DNA of 64,000 bases, from assembly GCF_004355005.1 (NCBI RefSeq), contig NZ_SMSJ01000030.1, positions 1 to 64,000 of the forward strand. The letters run 5' to 3'. A program made the position numbers and the translations under genes. Under the pieces are notes generated by a model that saw nothing but the letters and a program-made list of their open reading frames with translations, was not told where the DNA came from and searched no databases. Below, one piece after another: positions 43,633 through 53,065 of the stretch; within the stretch, counting starts at the first letter, position 1, and each line of letters begins with the position of its first letter. Origin of the DNA: Dankookia rubra. Lineage in GTDB: Bacteria; Pseudomonadota; Alphaproteobacteria; Acetobacterales; Acetobacteraceae.

Positions 43633-44582
43633 ACGCGGTGCCGTCGACGCCCGTGGCCAATCCCACCGGGCCCTGGCGCGGCGAGACTTATTACGGCGTG
43701 CCGCCGGTGCGGCGCAGCCACTGGAACTGGAAGGTCGGCACCTATATCGGCCTCGGCGGCATGGCCGGCGCGGCGCAGGTCGTCGCGCTGCTGGCGCGCG
43801 GGCGGGACCGGCACGGCGCGCTGCGCCGCCAGGCGCATTGGCTGGGCAGCGTCGCCTCGGGCATCGGCGCCGTGCTGCTGGTCGTCGACCTGAAGACGCC
43901 GCATCGCTTCGCCAACATGTTGCGTATTGTCCGACCGACCTCGCCGATGTCGCTCGGCACCTGGATCCTCAGCGGCTTCGGCCTGGCCAGCGCGGTCGGC
44001 ACTGTGGCCGAGCTGCTCGGCGCCCGCCGCCTGGGACGCGCCGCGCAGGTGCCGGCCGCGATCGGAGGTGCGGGGATGAGCGTCTATACCGCCGCGCTGC
44101 TCTCGGCGACGAGCACGCCGCTCTGGGCGGCGGAGCCGCGGGTGATGGGGGCGCGCTTCGGCTCCGCGGCCTTCGCCGCCGGGGCCGCCGCGCTGTCGCT
44201 CGGTGCCCGGCGGCGTGGCGAGGATGCGACGGCCGACCGGCTCGACGAGGTGGCGCTGCTGGCGGCCGGCGTCGGCCTCGTCGCCTCGGGCCTCGCGGAA
44301 GGACGCGCGGTCGCCGCCGGCGTGCGCCGCCCGGCACTGGAATGGGCGACGAGCCTCGGCGCGGTCGGACTCGCCGAGGCGCTGCCGGTCGCCGGATACG
44401 CCGCCGCGGCGCTCGCGCCGGGCGCGCGGCGGGAACTGTCGCTCGCTGCCTCGCTCACGCTCGTCCTCGGCAATATCGTCATGCGCAACGAGATCGTTCG
44501 CGCCGGCAATGCCAGCGCCGACCGTCCGCGCGACACCTTCCGCTTGACCCAACCGCGTGAGGGGCGGCGGCGCACCCGATGA
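43629..44582 (+). CDS. NrfD-type membrane subunit of formate dehydrogenase
   Basis: 317-residue polytopic membrane protein with about eight helices. The NrfD/PsrC pattern WKVGTYIGLGGMAGAAQVVALLA, HRFANMLRIVRPTSPMSLGTWIL is clear. NrfD subunits bind quinone and need no haem, unlike the cytochrome-b FdnI of E. coli. Here it should hand electrons from FdhB to quinone. ATG overlaps fdhB stop; stop overlaps the next ATG. Confidence 0.88.
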   Translation: MNAVPSTPVANPTGPWRGETYYGVPPVRRSHWNWKVGTYIGLGGMAGAAQVVALLARGRDRHGALRRQAHWLGSVASGIGAVLLVVDLKTPHRFANMLRIVRPTSPMSLGTWILSGFGLASAVGTVAELLGARRLGRAAQVPAAIGGAGMSVYTAALLSATSTPLWAAEPRVMGARFGSAAFAAGAAALSLGARRRGEDATADRLDEVALLAAGVGLVASGLAEGRAVAAGVRRPALEWATSLGAVGLAEALPVAGYAAAALAPGARRELSLAASLTLVLGNIVMRNEIVRAGNASADRPRDTFRLTQPREGRRRTR

Positions 44583-44878
44583 TTACGCCCAAGGCCCGCC
44601 AAGCCGCGGCAGCGGCGTTGGACCGGCTGGACCGCCTTCTCGCCGAGCGGCCGCATGAGGTGCATGCGGACCTGTCCGAGGCGGTGCGCAGCATCGCCGG
44701 CGTGCGCGACGACCTTATCCAGCAGGTGCGCGCCGATGGCAGTGGGAGACACCTGCTGGACTGGGTGAACCAGCTGGTCAGCGTCGCGGTCAGTGCGGAG
44801 TTTCCTGTCACCGGCCTGCACTGGGACAGGGTCGAGAAGACGCGCGACGGATTGCGGGCGCTGCTGGCGGCGCTGTAG
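44579..44878 (+). CDS. small helical unknown protein closing the formate dehydrogenase operon
   Basis: 99-residue protein, predicted mostly helical (KARQAAAAALDRLDRLLAERP, DLSEAVRSIAGVRDDLIQQV, WVNQLVSVAVSAEFPVTGLHWDRVEKTRDGLRALL). No known family recognised. It overlaps the NrfD-like gene by four bases, so is co-translated with the FDH complex and may be an assembly or small structural subunit. Confidence 0.65.
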   Translation: MITPKARQAAAAALDRLDRLLAERPHEVHADLSEAVRSIAGVRDDLIQQVRADGSGRHLLDWVNQLVSVAVSAEFPVTGLHWDRVEKTRDGLRALLAAL

Positions 44879-44908
44879 TCGGTTGCGCGGCCCCCCGGGC
44901 GGAATCGG

Positions 44909-45001
44909 TGGCGGAGGCGGACGGGAATCGAACCCGCCGCGCGCGGTTGGCGCGCCACCGGTTTTGAAGACCGGGCGGGCCACCAGGCCCAGGACGCCTC
45001 C
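44909..45001 (-). tRNA. selC: tRNA-Sec (UCA anticodon)
   Basis: 93-nt tRNA including an encoded CCA. Features of bacterial tRNA-Sec: anticodon UCA in a 7-nt loop (CTTCAAA) on a 5-bp stem CCGGT/ACCGG; a six-pair D-stem (TGGGCC/GGCCCG) with a 4-nt loop; a long variable arm (GCGCG-CCAAC-CGCGC); T arm with TTCGATT. The acceptor stem GGAGGCG pairs 7 bp with CGCCTCC; the extra eighth position reads U-C rather than a pair, which is odd. It ends the minus-strand run, 7 nt past selB, and lies 30 nt from the convergent FDH operon. Confidence 0.95.
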
Positions 45002-45008
45002 GCAGCGC

Positions 45009-46928
45009 CTAACGCGCCATCTCGGCCGCGGATCGCCGCGCCGCTGCGTCACCTTCGATGTAGCGTCGGTCACCGGCGCGGCGGGTAAAGCGCAGCGAGT
45101 CGAGATGCTCAAGCAGCGGGATGCTGAACTTGCGGGAAATGCCGAGCAGCGCGCCCGCCTCGCCGACGGCGAAGCCTTCTGGACGGTCCAGCGCGCCGGC
45201 CAGGCGGCGTTGCGCTTCTGCCACCGCGTCGCGGTGAAACAGGATGAACCGGTGCTGCACGGTATCCGTGGCCCGCACCAGCACGCCGCGTTGCAGTAGG
45301 AAGCGCAGCGCCTCAGCGCGCGTCCGGTCGCCGGCCACTACAGCCGCGGCATCGGGCGGCGAAAGACCGGCGCGGCGGAACAGCGCGGCGAGGCCGACGG
45401 TGAGGCCGCGCGCCTCCGCCGCCATGGCCTGGACCGGATCGAAATCGGGCAGGCGCAGCAGGCCGTCCGGGTCGCGCCGCAAGCCAGCCGCCTCGACCAG
45501 GGCCGCGGCCGCCGCATCGGCCAGGCCGGCGGGGAGGGTCGCGCGCAGCGCCTCCGGCCGCATTCCCGCCTCCATCGGCTGAGCCGCATGGAAGGCGGCC
45601 AGCGTCGCGCGCAGCCCGGACAGAATCGACTCCCAGGTCCCGGGATGCAGGAGGGTGCCGTCCGCGACCTCGCGCGCACCGCCTGCCAGCGCCCAGCGGC
45701 GCAGTTGCGCCGCCGCGTGGCCGAGCCGCGGCACCCATTCCTGCGGTCGGGCGCCGCCGCATTCCCGCAGGAGACACAGCGTGGCCTCTGCCCAGTCGCC
45801 GGCGGCGGCAGCCTCCAGCCGCGGCAGTGCGGCACGATCGGTCCGGCGCCGGCGCACCGCGCCTGGGTCAAGGATCACCCCGCCGCCGATGCTGCGGGAC
45901 GGCGAGGCGAGGCGAAGCACGAAGCCGTCGCCGGCCATGGCGACCACCGGCGGATCGCAGCGCAACTGGACCAGCGCGGCCTCGCCGGGAGGGAGCACGC
46001 CGCCGGTCGGCAGCCGCAGCCTTGCCGCGACCTCCATTGTTCCGGTCAGGAGGCGGAGGGTGGCGCCATCCGCTACCGGCGCAAGCGCCGAGCCCAGCAC
46101 CTCGAGCCGCGCGTCCAGCCATTCGCCCGGCCGGGCCGCGCCTGGGCTGGCCAGCACCATGCCGCGGGAGAGCGCGCCGATCTCGACCCCGCGCAGCGCC
46201 ACTGCGACCCGCCGCCCCGGCGGCGCCGCCGCGACCGGCTTGCCGTGCACCTGCAGGCTGCGCACCCGCACGGGCCTGCCGCCAGGGTTCAGCTCCACCT
46301 CCTCGCCCACCGCCAGGCGCCCGCGGCGCAGCGTGCCGGTCACCACCGGGCCGATGCCAGGCAGGGCGAATGCGCGGTCCACCGGGAGCTGCGCCAGACC
46401 GAGATCGATCGGCGGCGGCACCGCGCGCGCGAGATCGGCAAGCGCCGCGGCGAGCTCCGTCACGCCCAGGCCGGTCCGGGCCGCGGTCAGCAGCACCGGC
46501 GGCGCCTGCAGGCCGGCCTGGATCGCCAGGGCCGCCGTCGACACGCCCGCCAGCCGAGCCTGATCGGGCGTGGCGCGGTCGCAGAAGGAAACCGCCACAA
46601 CCGCCCGCCGCAGGCCGAGCAGCCCGGCGATCTCCAGATGCTCCCGCGTCTGCGCCCGCGGGCCTTCCAACGCCGAGACGACGACCAGCACCGCGCCGAT
46701 CCCCGCGGCGCCGGCCACCATGGTGCGCAGGAAGCGCTCATGGCCCGGCATGTCGATCAGGTCGATCTCCGCTTCGCCAACCCGCAGCAGCGCAAAGCCA
46801 AGAGCTATGGAGATGCCGCGCGCCTTCTCCTCCGGCAGCCGGTCGGTGTCGGTGCCGGTCAGCGCGCGAACCAGCGCCGTCTTGCCGTGGTCCACGTGGC
46901 CCATCACACCGATCGCCAAAATCGTCAT
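45009..46928 (-). CDS. selB: selenocysteine-specific elongation factor SelB
   Basis: 639-residue GTPase that delivers Sec-tRNA to UGA with a SECIS. Domains: EF-Tu-like G domain ([26 protein letters not shown]), two beta barrels, then C-terminal winged helices (four predicted; the last has [32 protein letters not shown]) that bind the SECIS. The G4 element, usually TKAD, reads SFCD, a deviation worth noting. Overlaps selA by four bases (46925-46928). Confidence 0.95.
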   Translation of the reverse strand: MTILAIGVMGHVDHGKTALVRALTGTDTDRLPEEKARGISIALGFALLRVGEAEIDLIDMPGHERFLRTMVAGAAGIGAVLVVVSALEGPRAQTREHLEIAGLLGLRRAVVAVSFCDRATPDQARLAGVSTAALAIQAGLQAPPVLLTAARTGLGVTELAAALADLARAVPPPIDLGLAQLPVDRAFALPGIGPVVTGTLRRGRLAVGEEVELNPGGRPVRVRSLQVHGKPVAAAPPGRRVAVALRGVEIGALSRGMVLASPGAARPGEWLDARLEVLGSALAPVADGATLRLLTGTMEVAARLRLPTGGVLPPGEAALVQLRCDPPVVAMAGDGFVLRLASPSRSIGGGVILDPGAVRRRRTDRAALPRLEAAAAGDWAEATLCLLRECGGARPQEWVPRLGHAAAQLRRWALAGGAREVADGTLLHPGTWESILSGLRATLAAFHAAQPMEAGMRPEALRATLPAGLADAAAAALVEAAGLRRDPDGLLRLPDFDPVQAMAAEARGLTVGLAALFRRAGLSPPDAAAVVAGDRTRAEALRFLLQRGVLVRATDTVQHRFILFHRDAVAEAQRRLAGALDRPEGFAVGEAGALLGISRKFSIPLLEHLDSLRFTRRAGDRRYIEGDAAARRSAAEMAR

Positions 46929-48313
46929 CCCGCCAGCAGCCCGGGCAGGAGGGGGAGCTGCGACTCGAAGCTGGCAGGGTCCTCAAGGCAGCGAAGGTCG
47001 AGCAGCACGCTGCCGTGGGTAACGCGGCCGAGTACCGGGACGGGCAGCCGCCGCAGCGCCGCGGCTAGGGCATCCGCCGTGCTGCCCCGACGCGGACTGA
47101 GCGCCAGCGCTGCGCTCGGCAACAGGTCGGCGGGGCGGGCGCCGCTGCCGATCTGGCTCTCGCAGGTGGTGACCGCAACCTCCGCCGCACCCTGCAGCAC
47201 CGCCGCTAGGCCGGGGCGCAGCCGCTCCGCCAGCGACGCGATCTCCGCCTGCGGCCGGAGCAGCAGCCGCAGCACGGGCAAGCGCTGCGCCAGGCGGTCC
47301 GGGTCGGCCTGCAGCCGCAGCACCGCGACCAGCGCGGCTATGGCGGTCTTGTCCAGCCGCAATGCTCGCTTGAGAGGATGGCGCCGCAGCTTGGCGATGA
47401 GCGCGGCGCGCCCGACCACCAGCCCGGCCTGTGGTCCCCCCAGCAGCTTGTCGCCGCTGAAGGTGACGAGGTCGGCACCTGCGGTGATCGCCGCGCGCAC
47501 CGTCGGCTCCTGAGGCAGACCCCAGCGCGCCAGGTCGTGCAGGCTGCCGCTGCCGAGATCGACGGCCATTGGCATGGAGTGGCGGTGCGCCAAGGTTGCG
47601 AGTTCCTCCTCCGCAACTTCCGCGGTGAAACCCTCGATGATGTAGTTGCTGCGGTGGACCTTCATCAGCAGCGCGGTACGCGGGCCAATCGCCTCGGCGT
47701 AATCCTGGGCATGGGTGCGGTTCGTGGTGCCGACCTCGCGCAGCCTGCAGCCGGCCTCGTGCATGATGTCCGGTATGCGGAAGGCACCGCCGATCTCCAC
47801 CAGTTCGCCGCGCGAGACCACCACCTCTCGCCGCGACGCCAGAGCGCGCAGCAGCAGCAGCACCGCGGCGGCGTTGTTGTTGACCGCGAGGGCGGCCTCG
47901 GCGCCGGTGAGGTGGCAGAGCAGCGCCTCGAGGTGGGAATCGCGCTCGCCGCGCCGGCCGGCCTCAAGATCCAGCTCGAGGTCGGCGGCGCCGGCCGCCT
48001 CTGTCATGGCCCACAGCGCCTCGGGAGGCAGCGGTGCGCGGCCGAGATTGGTGTGCAGCACCGTGCCGGTAAGGTTCAGCACCGGGCGCAGGCCACGCGT
48101 GTGCCGGGCCAGCCACTGCGCCGCGGCGCCGAGGATTTCGGCCTCCGCGGCGCCGGCGCCGGCGCGGGCGCGGAACTCCGCCGCCGCCGCCCGCAGCGCC
48201 TCGACCACCAGCGGCCTTCCATGCGCGGCGACCAACGCCTGCGCCGCCGGCGCCTGCAACAGCCGCGCGATCGCCGGCGGACGGCGGAGCGCTGGGATCT
48301 CGGTGCCGTCCAT
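46925..48313 (-). CDS. selA: L-seryl-tRNA(Sec) selenium transferase SelA
   Basis: 462-residue PLP enzyme that converts Ser-tRNA(Sec) to Sec-tRNA(Sec) with selenophosphate. The PLP Lys is in [16 protein letters not shown]-terminal [20 protein letters not shown] and [13 protein letters not shown] are also diagnostic. Full length. ATG 48313 overlaps the stop of the cytochrome oxidase subunit IV gene by one base (TGATG), tying selenium machinery to the oxidase operon. Confidence 0.95.
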   Translation of the reverse strand: MDGTEIPALRRPPAIARLLQAPAAQALVAAHGRPLVVEALRAAAAEFRARAGAGAAEAEILGAAAQWLARHTRGLRPVLNLTGTVLHTNLGRAPLPPEALWAMTEAAGAADLELDLEAGRRGERDSHLEALLCHLTGAEAALAVNNNAAAVLLLLRALASRREVVVSRGELVEIGGAFRIPDIMHEAGCRLREVGTTNRTHAQDYAEAIGPRTALLMKVHRSNYIIEGFTAEVAEEELATLAHRHSMPMAVDLGSGSLHDLARWGLPQEPTVRAAITAGADLVTFSGDKLLGGPQAGLVVGRAALIAKLRRHPLKRALRLDKTAIAALVAVLRLQADPDRLAQRLPVLRLLLRPQAEIASLAERLRPGLAAVLQGAAEVAVTTCESQIGSGARPADLLPSAALALSPRRGSTADALAAALRRLPVPVLGRVTHGSVLLDLRCLEDPASFESQLPLLPGLLAG

Positions 48314-48687
48314 CAGAAGGCCCGTTGCCCGGCGGCGGGTCTGTCCGGGATGCTGCGCGGCATCACCGTGCCGGGCTGGGTCGGCGGCGCGCGGGTCAGC
48401 ACGTCGGCATAGGTCAGGGTGAACATGAAGGCGAGGAAGACCAGCCCCGCGCAGGCGGCCAGCCGAAGCAGCGGGTCGGGCCGCTTCAGCTGCATGAAGA
48501 ACACCACGACCAGCGCCGCCTTGGCCACGGCGATGCCGAGCGAGAGCACCAGGTTGAAGCGCCCGAGCTCCAGATAGGCCCCGACGAGCGTCGCCACGAG
48601 CAGCACCATCAGCCCGGCCCAGACCGGCAGGGTGGCGCGCCAGATCCCCGCCGTGCTGGCTGGCCTCTCCTCGCCGAGCCCGGTCAC
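48313..48687 (-). CDS. cytochrome c oxidase subunit IV-like protein
   Basis: 124-residue membrane protein with three helices ([59 protein letters not shown]) and the [18 protein letters not shown] turn typical of prokaryotic cytochrome oxidase subunit IV/CyoD proteins. GTG start at 48687 overlaps the subunit III stop (GTGA). It stabilises the oxidase. Confidence 0.82.
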   Translation of the reverse strand: MTGLGEERPASTAGIWRATLPVWAGLMVLLVATLVGAYLELGRFNLVLSLGIAVAKAALVVVFFMQLKRPDPLLRLAACAGLVFLAFMFTLTYADVLTRAPPTQPGTVMPRSIPDRPAAGQRAF

Positions 48688-49325
48688 GACCGTCCCCCCA
48701 GGTAGAGCAGCGGGTAGAGGAAGACCCAGACCAGGTCGACAAAGTGCCAGTAAAGGCCGAGTGCCTCGAAGGCCGGGCTGGCGAGCATCCGGCTGCCGCG
48801 CCAGGCCTGAATGCCGAGCACCGTGGCGATGCCGATGCCGGTCGAGAGGTGCACCGCATGCACCCCGGTCAGCAGCCAGTAAAAGGCGAAGAAGATCTGC
48901 GCCTGCGGCGCCTCCAGCCTGAACCCGGCGCCGGGAACCAGGTGCTTGGTGATGTCCTCCTGGTACTCGAAGCCCTTGACGACGAGGAAGCCGATCCCGA
49001 AAGCCACCGTCGCGGCAAGGCAGCAAAGGGTCAGCCGGCGCAGCCCGGCGGCGGCGCCTTCCGCCGCCGCGGCCATGGTCAGGCTGCTGGTCAGCAGCAG
49101 TGCGGTGTTGACGGTACCGTAGGTGATGTTGGTCTCGCGCGCCGCCGCCGCGAAGGCGTCAGGCCAGAGACTGCGATAGACGGCAAAGGTCAGCAGCGCG
49201 CAGCCGAAGAACATGACCTCGCTGCCGAGGAAAATCCAGATGCCGAAGGCGGCGCCCTCGCGCTGCCGCCGCAGGCTGCGCCAGGGCTGCCGCAGCGCGG
49301 CGTTCCGTGCGGCGATGTCGCTCAT
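48684..49325 (-). CDS. ctaE: cytochrome c oxidase subunit III
   Basis: 213-residue five-helix form of heme-copper oxidase subunit [32 protein letters not shown] contains the conserved Glu of helix [21 protein letters not shown] and [21 protein letters not shown] close the protein. It overlaps subunit I by four bases. Part of the caa3 oxidase. Confidence 0.92.
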   Translation of the reverse strand: MSDIAARNAALRQPWRSLRRQREGAAFGIWIFLGSEVMFFGCALLTFAVYRSLWPDAFAAAARETNITYGTVNTALLLTSSLTMAAAAEGAAAGLRRLTLCCLAATVAFGIGFLVVKGFEYQEDITKHLVPGAGFRLEAPQAQIFFAFYWLLTGVHAVHLSTGIGIATVLGIQAWRGSRMLASPAFEALGLYWHFVDLVWVFLYPLLYLGGRS

Positions 49326-51004
49326 GGCTGGCGGCCCTGCGGCTGGTGCTGCTCACGCTCCAGCGCCGGCGGGCCGGCATGTTCGGGGTGGTAGTTGTAG
49401 GGACCTTGCTCCACCACGGGCGGCGTGTGGAAGTTTTCCTCGGGCGGCGGCGAGGAGGTCTGCCATTCAAGCCCCGTGGCGCCCCAAGGATTGGCTGGCG
49501 CCCTTCGTCCCCAAATCAGCGACCAGGCGAAGAAGCCCATTGGCAGCAGGTAAGCGAAGGCCAGGATCACCGCGCCGGCCGAGGCCAATACGTGCCAGAC
49601 CTGGAATTCCTCGGGGTAGACATGGTAGCGCCGCGGCATGCCGAGGTAGCCCATGATGAACATTGGGAAGAAGGTGAAGCCGAACCCGAAGAACATCATG
49701 ATGGCGGCGAAGCGCGCCCAGCCTTCCGGATAGAGCCTCCCGGTGATCTTCGGCCACCAGAAAGCCAGCCCGCCATAGAGTGCCGAGACTGCACCGCCAA
49801 CCATGATGTAGTGGAAGTGCGCGACGACGAAGTAGGTGTCCGTCACATGGATATCGACCGGCACGGAAGCGAGGAACAGCCCCGTCAGCCCGCCGATGGT
49901 GAAGAGGCCGATGAAGCCGAGCGCGTAGATCATCGGCGCGTCGAAGACGATCTGGCCGCGGTAAAGCGTGGCAGTCCAATTGAACACCTTGATGGCGGAG
50001 GGCACCGCGACGATGAAGGAGAGCAGCGAGAAAGCCAGGCTGGCAAACAGCGACTGGCCGGAGACGAACATGTGGTGGCCCCAGACGAGGAAACCCACCA
50101 GCGAGATCCAAAGGATCGCATAGACCATGAAATTGTAGCCGAAGACCCGCCGCCGCGCGTAGCAGGTGACGAGTTCAGAGATCACCCCGAAGGAGGGCAG
50201 GACCATGATGTAGACGGCGGGGTGGCTGTAGAACCAGAACAGGTGCTGGAACAGGATGGGATCGCCGCCGCGCAGCGGGTCGAATATCGGGATGCCGAAG
50301 GCGCGCTCGGCGAAGATGAGCGCCAGCACCATCGCCAGCACTGGCGTCGCCAGCACCATGACGATGCTGGTGGCGTAGATCGCCCAGACGAAGAGCGGCA
50401 GGCGGAACCAGGTCAGGCCCGGGGCGCGCTGCAGGTGGACCGTGGCGATAAAGTTCACCGCCGTGGCGATCGTGGAGAAGCCCGAGACGAAGACCGCCGC
50501 CGCTGCGGCCAGCACATTGCCGTTGGAAAAAGCGGTGGTCAGTGGCGTGTAGAAGGTCCAGCCGGTATCGACGCCTCCCGACAGCAGCGTGTAGACAGCC
50601 AGCCCGCCGGCAGCCATGAAGATGTACCAGCTGGCGAGGTTGAGCCGCGGGAAGGCCAGGTCCTTCGCCCCGATCATCAGCGGCAGCAGGAAGTTGCCGA
50701 GAATGTTCGGGATTGACGGGATCAGGAAGAACCACACCATGATCACCCCATGGAAGGTGAAGGCGCGGTTGTAGGCATCAGCCGAGAGCAGGTCGGCCTG
50801 GGGCGTGAACAGCTCGATCCGGATGGCGACCGCCCCGGCGCCGCCGACGAAGAAGAATACGGTGATCGCCGCCATGTAGAGCAGCGCGATGCGCTTGTGG
50901 TCGGTGGTCAGCAGCCAGGAGGCGAGGCCGGTCTTGGCCGTCAGGTAGCTTGGCTCGCGCGGCGGGGCTCCGGGGATGGCGCGTTCCGCCGTGATGCCGC
51001 TCAT
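49322..51004 (-). CDS. ctaD: cytochrome c oxidase subunit I (A2-type)
   Basis: 560-residue heme-copper oxidase subunit I with about twelve helices. Heme and CuB ligands are visible: [37 protein letters not shown] and [19 protein letters not shown]. The YSHPAVY sequence replaces the Glu-containing GHPEVY of A1 enzymes and marks the A2 subfamily. [18 protein letters not shown] carries the K-channel Lys. It reduces O2 to water and pumps protons. Overlaps subunits II and III. Confidence 0.95.
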   Translation of the reverse strand: MSGITAERAIPGAPPREPSYLTAKTGLASWLLTTDHKRIALLYMAAITVFFFVGGAGAVAIRIELFTPQADLLSADAYNRAFTFHGVIMVWFFLIPSIPNILGNFLLPLMIGAKDLAFPRLNLASWYIFMAAGGLAVYTLLSGGVDTGWTFYTPLTTAFSNGNVLAAAAAVFVSGFSTIATAVNFIATVHLQRAPGLTWFRLPLFVWAIYATSIVMVLATPVLAMVLALIFAERAFGIPIFDPLRGGDPILFQHLFWFYSHPAVYIMVLPSFGVISELVTCYARRRVFGYNFMVYAILWISLVGFLVWGHHMFVSGQSLFASLAFSLLSFIVAVPSAIKVFNWTATLYRGQIVFDAPMIYALGFIGLFTIGGLTGLFLASVPVDIHVTDTYFVVAHFHYIMVGGAVSALYGGLAFWWPKITGRLYPEGWARFAAIMMFFGFGFTFFPMFIMGYLGMPRRYHVYPEEFQVWHVLASAGAVILAFAYLLPMGFFAWSLIWGRRAPANPWGATGLEWQTSSPPPEENFHTPPVVEQGPYNYHPEHAGPPALEREQHQPQGRQP

Positions 51005-51942
51005 CGTGCCGCCTCACCGCGCAGGGATTGCAGGTAGGCGACTAGGCGCTGCAGGTCGGCCTCGTCCACCAGCCCGTCGAAGGACGGCATGATGGGCTCG
51101 TAGCCGACCACCACGTCCCGCTTCGGCTGCAGGATGGAATCCCGCAGGTAGGCCTCGTCGGCCCTGACCGTCCGGCCGTCGGCCAGATGCACCATGCGGC
51201 CATAGACCCCGGCGAGGACCGGCGCATGCACCGCCGAGGCCGCGGCGTGGCAGCCGGAACACCCGAGCGCGGTGAACAGCGCGGCGCCCTCTCCCGGCAG
51301 GTCCTCCTCCTGCGGCTGAGCGGCAACCCAACGGGCGAAATCCTCGGGCTCCATCACCGTGACGGTGCCGCCCATGCGGGCATGGTCGGTGCCGCAGAAC
51401 TCGGCGCAGAACAGCCGGTACTCGCCCGGCTTGGTGGCGCGGAACCACATCTCGGTGAAACGCCCGGGCAGCACGTCCTGCTTCAAACGGAAAGCCGGGA
51501 CGAAGAAGCTGTGGATTACGTCCTGCGACGTCATCATCAGCCGCATCGCCTCGCCGCGCGGAGCATGCAGGGCGTTGATCTCGCGCGCGCCATTGGGGTA
51601 GCGGGTCTTCCACATCCACTGCTTGGCGACGACATGGACCTCGAGCGCGCCGGCGGGCGGATCGCTGGCCCGAAGCTGGGTCGCGCCGGCCCACCAGAAC
51701 AGGAAAAGCGCGAGGAAGAGCGTCGCCGCGGTCCAGCCGATCTCGACGTCGCGGCGGATGAAGTCCGGCAGGTCGCCGCGCGGCGCAGCGGAGCCGCGGC
51801 GGTAGCGGGCGCAGAGGACCAGCAGCAGCCCAGCCACCAGCAGCAGGATGGCTCCGGAAATCACGAGCAGGCCGGTAAACAGCATGTCGATCCGCGCGGC
51901 CTGCTCCGAGGCGGTCGCCGGCCAGAGCGTGAGCGGGCTCAC
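51001..51942 (-). CDS. ctaC: cytochrome c oxidase subunit II with C-terminal cytochrome c domain
   Basis: 313-residue subunit with two N-terminal membrane helices, a CuA cupredoxin domain ([19 protein letters not shown]; ligands in [12 protein letters not shown]) and a fused cytochrome c (CSGCH, axial Met in IMPSFDGLV). The fusion makes it a caa3-type oxidase. GTG 51942 overlaps the SCO gene stop (GTGA). The GTG start gives a normal length for the family. Confidence 0.93.
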   Translation of the reverse strand: MSPLTLWPATASEQAARIDMLFTGLLVISGAILLLVAGLLLVLCARYRRGSAAPRGDLPDFIRRDVEIGWTAATLFLALFLFWWAGATQLRASDPPAGALEVHVVAKQWMWKTRYPNGAREINALHAPRGEAMRLMMTSQDVIHSFFVPAFRLKQDVLPGRFTEMWFRATKPGEYRLFCAEFCGTDHARMGGTVTVMEPEDFARWVAAQPQEEDLPGEGAALFTALGCSGCHAAASAVHAPVLAGVYGRMVHLADGRTVRADEAYLRDSILQPKRDVVVGYEPIMPSFDGLVDEADLQRLVAYLQSLRGEAAR

Positions 51943-52682
51943 GCGCGGCGTTCCCGCCGCCGCAGTAGCAGGATGCCGCCGCCGAGCAGGCCGAGCGTCA
52001 CCGCCCCGCCAGCGGCCAGGGCGCTTCGCAGCGCCGCACCGCGGCCCGAGACGGCGCCGGCGCAAAACAGCCGTACGCGGCCGAAGACGCCCGGTTCCCT
52101 GCCCGAAGCCGCGGCCTGCAACGCCGCCCGCACTTCCTCCGGTTCCGCGCCGAGGGCGGGCAGGGTGGCTGAGAGGGTGCCGTCGCGCCGGAGCACGAAG
52201 AGTGCCAGCGGGTGGTCGAAGCCCGCGCCGCGCCGGGTGGCGGCGTACCCGAGGGCGCGCGTGGCCGTGTCGACCACCAGTGCTTCGGCGACCAGAAAGG
52301 CGGCGCTCTCGGCCAGGGCATTACCCTCCCCGAGCCAGCCGCGCCGCATGGTGAGCGCCTTGTCCGGACCGTCGGCGGCATCGAGCCCGAGCACGACCAG
52401 CCGGTAGTCCTGTCCCGGCCGCAGGCCGGTGCCCGGCAAGGTGGCGGCGGCAAGGCCCAGCGCCGTGCCGCAGAGCGCCGCGCAATCGTAATCGGCGAAG
52501 GCGAAGACGGCCGGCAGGTCGCCGAGCGCCGAGCCCAGCGTCATGAGCCGGCCAGCCTGGTCCCGCACCGCGAGGCCAGCGGGCAGCGCTGCGCCGGGCG
52601 GCGGCGTGAGGCCGGGTTCTGCTGCGTGCAGCGGGGCGGCTGGCAAGATGGCAAGAAGGCCGAGCAGCCCGCGGCGGGTCAT
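51939..52682 (-). CDS. SCO family copper chaperone
   Basis: 247 residues. An N-terminal signal (MTRRGLLGLLAILPAAPLHA), the SCO/PrrC thioredoxin fold with DYDCAALCG (Cys-x3-Cys) and DHPLALFVLRRDG carrying the copper His, then a C-terminal membrane helix (AAGGAVTLGLLGGGILLLRRRE), which is unusual because SCO proteins are usually anchored at the N-terminus. Delivers copper to CuA of the neighbouring subunit II. Overlaps the upstream gene by four bases. Confidence 0.88.
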   Translation of the reverse strand: MTRRGLLGLLAILPAAPLHAAEPGLTPPPGAALPAGLAVRDQAGRLMTLGSALGDLPAVFAFADYDCAALCGTALGLAAATLPGTGLRPGQDYRLVVLGLDAADGPDKALTMRRGWLGEGNALAESAAFLVAEALVVDTATRALGYAATRRGAGFDHPLALFVLRRDGTLSATLPALGAEPEEVRAALQAAASGREPGVFGRVRLFCAGAVSGRGAALRSALAAGGAVTLGLLGGGILLLRRRERRA

Positions 52683-53065
52683 CGGCGCGGGTCCGGGGTG
52701 CGCGGCGGGTCGAGCGGTTCGTAGGCGCCACGGCCGCGCGCGGCGACCATCGCCATCGCACGCTCGACCGGGATCCGCACCAGCCCGCGCTCGCGGTCCG
52801 CCCAGGCATAGCCCGACAGCCTGGCGCGCTGCGCCGCCTGGTAGTCGCGCAACTCCCCGGCCGGGTCGCTCTGGAGGTGCGGCGGCGCGAAGGCGGCCGG
52901 CGGGGATACCCCGGCGGGCTCGAAGCCGACGAGGCTCTGAAACAGCCAAACCGCGCCGAGCACCGCGCCGACCAGGGCCAGCGTGCCGAGGCCGACGCCG
53001 AGCACCAGCCAGGGGCGAAGGTCGAGCGGCTCGCGGCGCTCGGCGAGCACCGTCTCACGCGCCAT
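52679..53065 (-). CDS. small membrane-anchored protein of the ACIII operon
   Basis: 128-residue protein with one membrane helix (LVLGVGLGTLALVGAVLGAVWLFQ) and a Pro/Ala-rich extracytoplasmic tail that includes DYQAAQRARLSGYAWADRERGLVRIPVERAM. That last segment resembles a short conserved motif seen in small proteins encoded between ACIII and caa3 oxidase genes. Function unknown. It overlaps the actF-like gene by 11 nt. Confidence 0.75.
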   Translation of the reverse strand: MARETVLAERREPLDLRPWLVLGVGLGTLALVGAVLGAVWLFQSLVGFEPAGVSPPAAFAPPHLQSDPAGELRDYQAAQRARLSGYAWADRERGLVRIPVERAMAMVAARGRGAYEPLDPPRTPDPRR

